NCBI RefSeq assembly: GCF_004103715.1
Contig: NZ_CP035282.1
Coordinates: 434,001-498,000, forward strand
Reading direction: 5' to 3'
Source of the DNA: Acidilutibacter cellobiosedens
GTDB lineage: Bacteria > Bacillota > Clostridia > Tissierellales > Acidilutibacteraceae
Length of the DNA: 64,000 nucleotides
Each line of letters opens with the position of its first letter. Position 1 is the first letter of the stretch. The notes under the pieces were generated by a model. That model did not search any database and was not told the DNA's origin. It was given only the letters and a program-made list of their open reading frames with translations. Below, piece by piece: positions 63,405 to 64,000 of the stretch. The translations under genes were made by a program, and so were the position numbers.

Positions 63405-63974
63405 ATGATTCGTGATTTGATATTAAAAAATCGTTCTTATAGGAGATTTTATCAGGATGAAAAAATTGAAAGAAAAACTATTGAAGAACTAATCGATTTG
63501 GCCAGATTATCATCTTCAGGAGGAAACCTCCAGTCTTTAAAGTATATTATTTCCTGTGACGATGATAAGAATAAAATCGTATTTTCCCATTTAAAATGGG
63601 CGGCATATTTTAAAGATTGGGAAGGGCCGGAAGAAGGGGAAAGACCTTCGGCATATATTATAATGCTGAGGGATAATAAAATCAGTAATAATCAACTTTG
63701 GGATCATGGAATTGCTTGTCAGAGCATACTTTTGGGAGCAGCTGAAAGAGGGCTTGGAGGCTGTATGTTTGGTTCGGCAGATAAACAAGGATTGAGAAAA
63801 GATCTCCGTATACCTGAGGAATATGAAGTATTGCTTGTGATTGCTTTAGGAAAGCCGAAGGAAAAGGTTGTTCTCGAGGAGCTGAGGGAGCCTAATGATG
63901 TTAAATATTGGAGGGACGAAAATCAAGTTCACCATGTTCCAAAAAGAAAATTGAAGGATATAATATTGGATTAA
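63405..63974 (+). CDS. nitroreductase-family flavoprotein
   Basis: 189 residues, complete; ATG 63405 after GGGGAGGG. FMN-site patterns: LKNRSYRRFYQDE (Arg-Ser-x-Arg), ARLSSSGGNLQSLKY and GLGGCMFGS near the second phosphate loop, then VLLVIALGKPKE. Members reduce nitro groups, quinones or enones with NAD(P)H as dimers. The single gene has no informative neighbour before the window ends. Confidence 0.92.
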   Translation: MIRDLILKNRSYRRFYQDEKIERKTIEELIDLARLSSSGGNLQSLKYIISCDDDKNKIVFSHLKWAAYFKDWEGPEEGERPSAYIIMLRDNKISNNQLWDHGIACQSILLGAAERGLGGCMFGSADKQGLRKDLRIPEEYEVLLVIALGKPKEKVVLEELREPNDVKYWRDENQVHHVPKRKLKDIILD

Positions 63975-63997
63975 CACAAGGGGACGGTTCTTTTGTG
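63975..63997. repeat. GGGGACGG-type short intergenic repeat
   Basis: CACAA and TTGTG flank GGGGACGGTTC directly after the nitroreductase stop. Such CACA-GGGGACGG-TGTG units are, from memory, scattered repeats in Clostridial genomes, probably REP-like. The window ends three bases later, so only one copy is seen. Confidence 0.4.
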
Positions 63998-64000
63998 CTG

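Overview
The window is AT-rich DNA with Clostridia-style signals: strong AGGAGG ribosome sites, TTG and GTG starts, short operons and hairpin-plus-U terminators. It carries many phosphotransferase (PTS) systems with PRD-type regulators, a guanine riboswitch and a single-chain PurL of about 1250 residues. This points to a low-GC anaerobic Firmicute of the Clostridia or Tissierellia type. That assignment is an inference from gene style. No rRNA, tRNA or CRISPR array was seen.

Layout: (1) 1-2822, the end of an FtsX-type ABC permease and a small ankyrin protein. (2) 2985-10548, a nine-gene operon: PRD regulator, amidohydrolase, small PRD protein, SFCGS-family protein, DUF4312, DUF4311, DUF4310, a DgaE-like PLP lyase and a DgaF-like aldolase. 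It looks like an uptake and breakdown route for an amino-sugar acid, using a transporter type of undefined mechanism. (3) 10589-16427, an accessory stretch: a 74-bp inverted-repeat element, remnants of a TetR/ABC locus, an orphan antitoxin with a broken toxin, and a VanRS-like two-component system with an ABC exporter, by eye richer in GC. (4) 16495-24242, a cellobiose/lactose-type PTS with a LicR-like activator split at an A8 run, a family 1 glycosidase with Gln at the usual acid/base position, then a ribokinase and a LacI regulator with a 32-bp perfect palindrome. (5) 24379-33155, a nitrilase-family amidase, an EamA exporter, then a decayed zone with rhaA and rhaB fragments, an ASRT-family protein, deletion-fused galactitol-type PTS pieces and a complete IS.

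(6) 33312-34284, PadR and DUF2812. (7) 34699-43841, an ascorbate-type PTS (regulator, IIB, IIC, IIA) joined to two dehydrogenases, a DapA-family aldolase, a cyclase-family hydrolase and an RmlD-like reductase, without the usual ula catabolic enzymes; this is a second candidate for an undescribed pathway. (8) 43978-47622, a MarR/O-methyltransferase/GNAT operon, an Rpn-type nuclease with an in-frame 12-bp repeat, and two small membrane proteins. (9) 47647-58793 on the minus strand, the purine operon purL-E-C-F-M-N-H-D behind a guanine riboswitch. (10) 58854-64000, a radical SAM protein, glycerate kinase, a membrane dipeptidase-family protein, a RelBE-type toxin-antitoxin pair and a nitroreductase.

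The main theme is carbohydrate and sugar-acid uptake under PRD-type regulators. Each intact cluster pairs its own regulator with a transporter and catabolic enzymes. Between the intact clusters lie decayed ones, which suggests active gain and loss of sugar operons.
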